DNA from: Prochlorococcus sp. AG-402-M15
GTDB lineage: Bacteria > Cyanobacteriota > Cyanobacteriia > PCC-6307 > Cyanobiaceae
Direction: 5' to 3'
Length of the DNA stretch: 64,000 bases
NCBI GenBank assembly: GCA_003216615.1
Contig: QCIP01000007.1
Coordinates: 1-64,000 of the forward strand
A program made the translations under genes and the position numbers. The notes beneath the pieces were generated by a model. The model saw nothing but the letters and a program-made list of their open reading frames with translations. It was not told the origin of the DNA and ran no database searches. Below, piece after piece: positions 62,174 through 64,000 of the stretch; position 1 is the stretch's first letter, and each line of letters starts with the position of its first letter.

Positions 62174-63175
62174 ATGATTAAAAACAAAAATATTTTAATT
62201 ACTGGAGGTAATTCGGGTATAGGGTTTTTTGCCATTATTAATTTACTAAAGACAAAAAATAATTTATACGTTGTAATAAAATCTGAATTAAGTAAGAATC
62301 AATTTCTCAAAATAATTGAGAAATATTTTGAGAAAAATTACATCAGGAAATATTTAAATATCATTGAAAATTGTGATCTTTCAGATTTAGAGAATATTAA
62401 AAAAATTAAAGATTACTTTAAAAGTAAAAAGATTTTTTTAGATGTAATTGTTTTAAATGCAGGATTACAATATACAGGTTCTTTTTACCCTAAAGTATCA
62501 AAACAAGGCGTAGAGTTAACTTTTGCGGTTAATCATCTTGCACATTTTTACTTGGTTAACATCTTAAAAGATTTTGTTAGAGATAATGAAGAATCAAGAA
62601 TCATTATTACATCATCAGATGTTCACGACCCTAAAAGCTCAGGCGGAAATATAGGAAAGAAAGCAGGGCTTAACAATCTAATTGATTTTAGAATGAAAGT
62701 TACTGGTAAATTTTTAAATTTTAATGCTGATGAATCTTATAAAAATAGTAAGTTATGTAATATTTTGTTTGCTAAAGAACTTGTAAAAAAATTAAAAATA
62801 TCCTCTAGTAAAATTTCTGTAATTACTTGGACTCCCGGTCTCGTAATACCAAATGATGATTTAGGTTTCTTTAGATATAGCAAACGTTTTAATCTCTCTG
62901 GATATTTTATTTTTTCTAATGTTGCAAAAAATATTTTAGGAATTTCTGAAAGTGTAGAAAATGCTGGTAAGATTCTTTCTGAAATTGTTTTTGATTCAAA
63001 TTTTAATAATATTGGTTACGTTCATTTAAGTAATAAACTTATATCTTTTAAAAAACATAAATTAGTTGAAAGTAAGGTTAGTGATGAGGCAAATAATTCT
63101 GAGTTAGCTTCAAAACTCTGGATTTTAAGTGAAGAGATTTGTAGATCATTTGGCTTTGTTACTTTCAATATTTAA
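62174..63175 (+). CDS. SDR protein resembling light-dependent protochlorophyllide oxidoreductase
   Basis: 'ITGGNSGIGFFA', 'ESYKNSKLCNILFAKELVKKL' resembles LPOR 'AYKDSKVCNMLT'. Confidence 0.78.
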   Translation: MIKNKNILITGGNSGIGFFAIINLLKTKNNLYVVIKSELSKNQFLKIIEKYFEKNYIRKYLNIIENCDLSDLENIKKIKDYFKSKKIFLDVIVLNAGLQYTGSFYPKVSKQGVELTFAVNHLAHFYLVNILKDFVRDNEESRIIITSSDVHDPKSSGGNIGKKAGLNNLIDFRMKVTGKFLNFNADESYKNSKLCNILFAKELVKKLKISSSKISVITWTPGLVIPNDDLGFFRYSKRFNLSGYFIFSNVAKNILGISESVENAGKILSEIVFDSNFNNIGYVHLSNKLISFKKHKLVESKVSDEANNSELASKLWILSEEICRSFGFVTFNI

Positions 63176-64000
63176 GGTTTGTGTTGGGAATGCAAACTCT
63201 ATATTATTAACTGCAAATTCCTCAATAATTCTTAAATTTATAGATTGTTGAGCTTCCATTGCAGCAAGATAATTATTTGTTGGGATGTAATAAACAAGTT
63301 CGAAATTAAGACTGAAGTCGCCGAAATCTGTGAAATGACATCTATCAAAAGACGCATCTTTCGTCTCTTCAACTATTTTTTTAATTATTATTGGAATCAA
63401 TTTCATGAGTTTTGGAGAGGTTTCATAAACAACTCCCAATTTATGCACTAACCTCCTTTTTTCCATTTGTGCGTAATTTGAAATTATTCCATTTGTTAGG
63501 GCGCTGTTGCTCATTACTATTACCTCTCCATTAATACTTCTTATCCTTGAAGATCTTACTCCTACTCTCTCAACCATCCCAAGGACTCCATCAGATTTTA
63601 TAAACTCACCTTTTTGAAAAGGTTTATCAAGCAAAATTGTTATATATTCAAAAAACTCCTGAACTGGATCTTTCAAAGCTAATCCTGCTCCAATACCCCC
63701 TGCACTTAGTAAAGCCCAAATAGCAGTCATTTGAACACCTATATTTTGTAAGAAAAATATTGAGCCAATAGTCCATGTTAATGCTTTTATCAATGGAGTC
63801 AGTGAAGATACCATTGAACTAACTGAGGAATCATTAATTTTCGATGTCGATTCTGTTAAAGATTTTATTAAAACTTTGTTGAGAGCTTTTATAATGATTA
63901 TTAATATAAATAATTTCAGAATATTTAATAAGACAGAGATAAAAGTTATTTCATCAGCAAAAAAATAGTCAATAGAAAAATAAAATGAGATAAGGAAACC
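63146..64000 (-). CDS. MscS-like mechanosensitive ion channel, 5' end beyond window
   Basis: 'AIWALLSAGGIGAGLALKDPVQEFFEYITILLDKPFQKGEFIKSDGVLGMVERVGVRSSRIRSINGEVIVMSNSALTNG'; frame stays open upstream of the track's ATG (63814) to 64000. Confidence 0.9.
   Translation of the reverse strand, partial: GFLISFYFSIDYFFADEITFISVLLNILKLFILIIIIKALNKVLIKSLTESTSKINDSSVSSMVSSLTPLIKALTWTIGSIFFLQNIGVQMTAIWALLSAGGIGAGLALKDPVQEFFEYITILLDKPFQKGEFIKSDGVLGMVERVGVRSSRIRSINGEVIVMSNSALTNGIISNYAQMEKRRLVHKLGVVYETSPKLMKLIPIIIKKIVEETKDASFDRCHFTDFGDFSLNFELVYYIPTNNYLAAMEAQQSINLRIIEEFAVNNIEFAFPTQTLNIESNKAK

Noticed and set aside
1-64000. CRISPR array, toxin-antitoxin, restriction-modification or prophage module
   Set aside because: No spaced direct repeats, cas, methylase, transposase, capsid or terminase motifs seen in any listed ORF.

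Overview
AT-rich, gene-dense window that reads as core chromosome of a high-light-type Prochlorococcus. This rests on a Pcb/IsiA-family chlorophyll-binding antenna protein, plastocyanin, ndhD, a lycopene cyclase, an LPOR-like protein and a highly streamlined layout. I support about 60 protein-coding genes. Most are housekeeping: hisIE, clpB-like, petE, hemE, glgB, proA, folB, prlC-like, ndhD, thrB, glk, thrS, trpS, a metal ABC transporter, lepB, menD, menB, glgA, murF, glmU, mnmD-like, aroA, comB-like, an amidase, murI, a polyprenyl synthase, acs and hisS. I found no rRNA, no convincing tRNA, no CRISPR array, no transposase and no prophage. I did not find a clear undescribed multi-gene system. 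The best leads are: (i) a hydrophobic pentapeptide-period repeat protein fused to a DUF3721-like tail; (ii) a GIY-YIG/T5orf172-like domain fused to a membrane segment; (iii) an LPOR-like paralog divergent from a lycopene cyclase; (iv) a PTPS/QueD-like protein whose HGH zinc motif reads HGY; (v) the hisS-pcb interval, with small orphan ORFs (one missing from the supplied track), an Xis-like HTH protein and a perfect 8-bp hairpin in the long pcb upstream region; (vi) an 11-bp AT tandem repeat upstream of a group-2 sigma factor. Family assignments come from motif recognition by eye; no database search was run.
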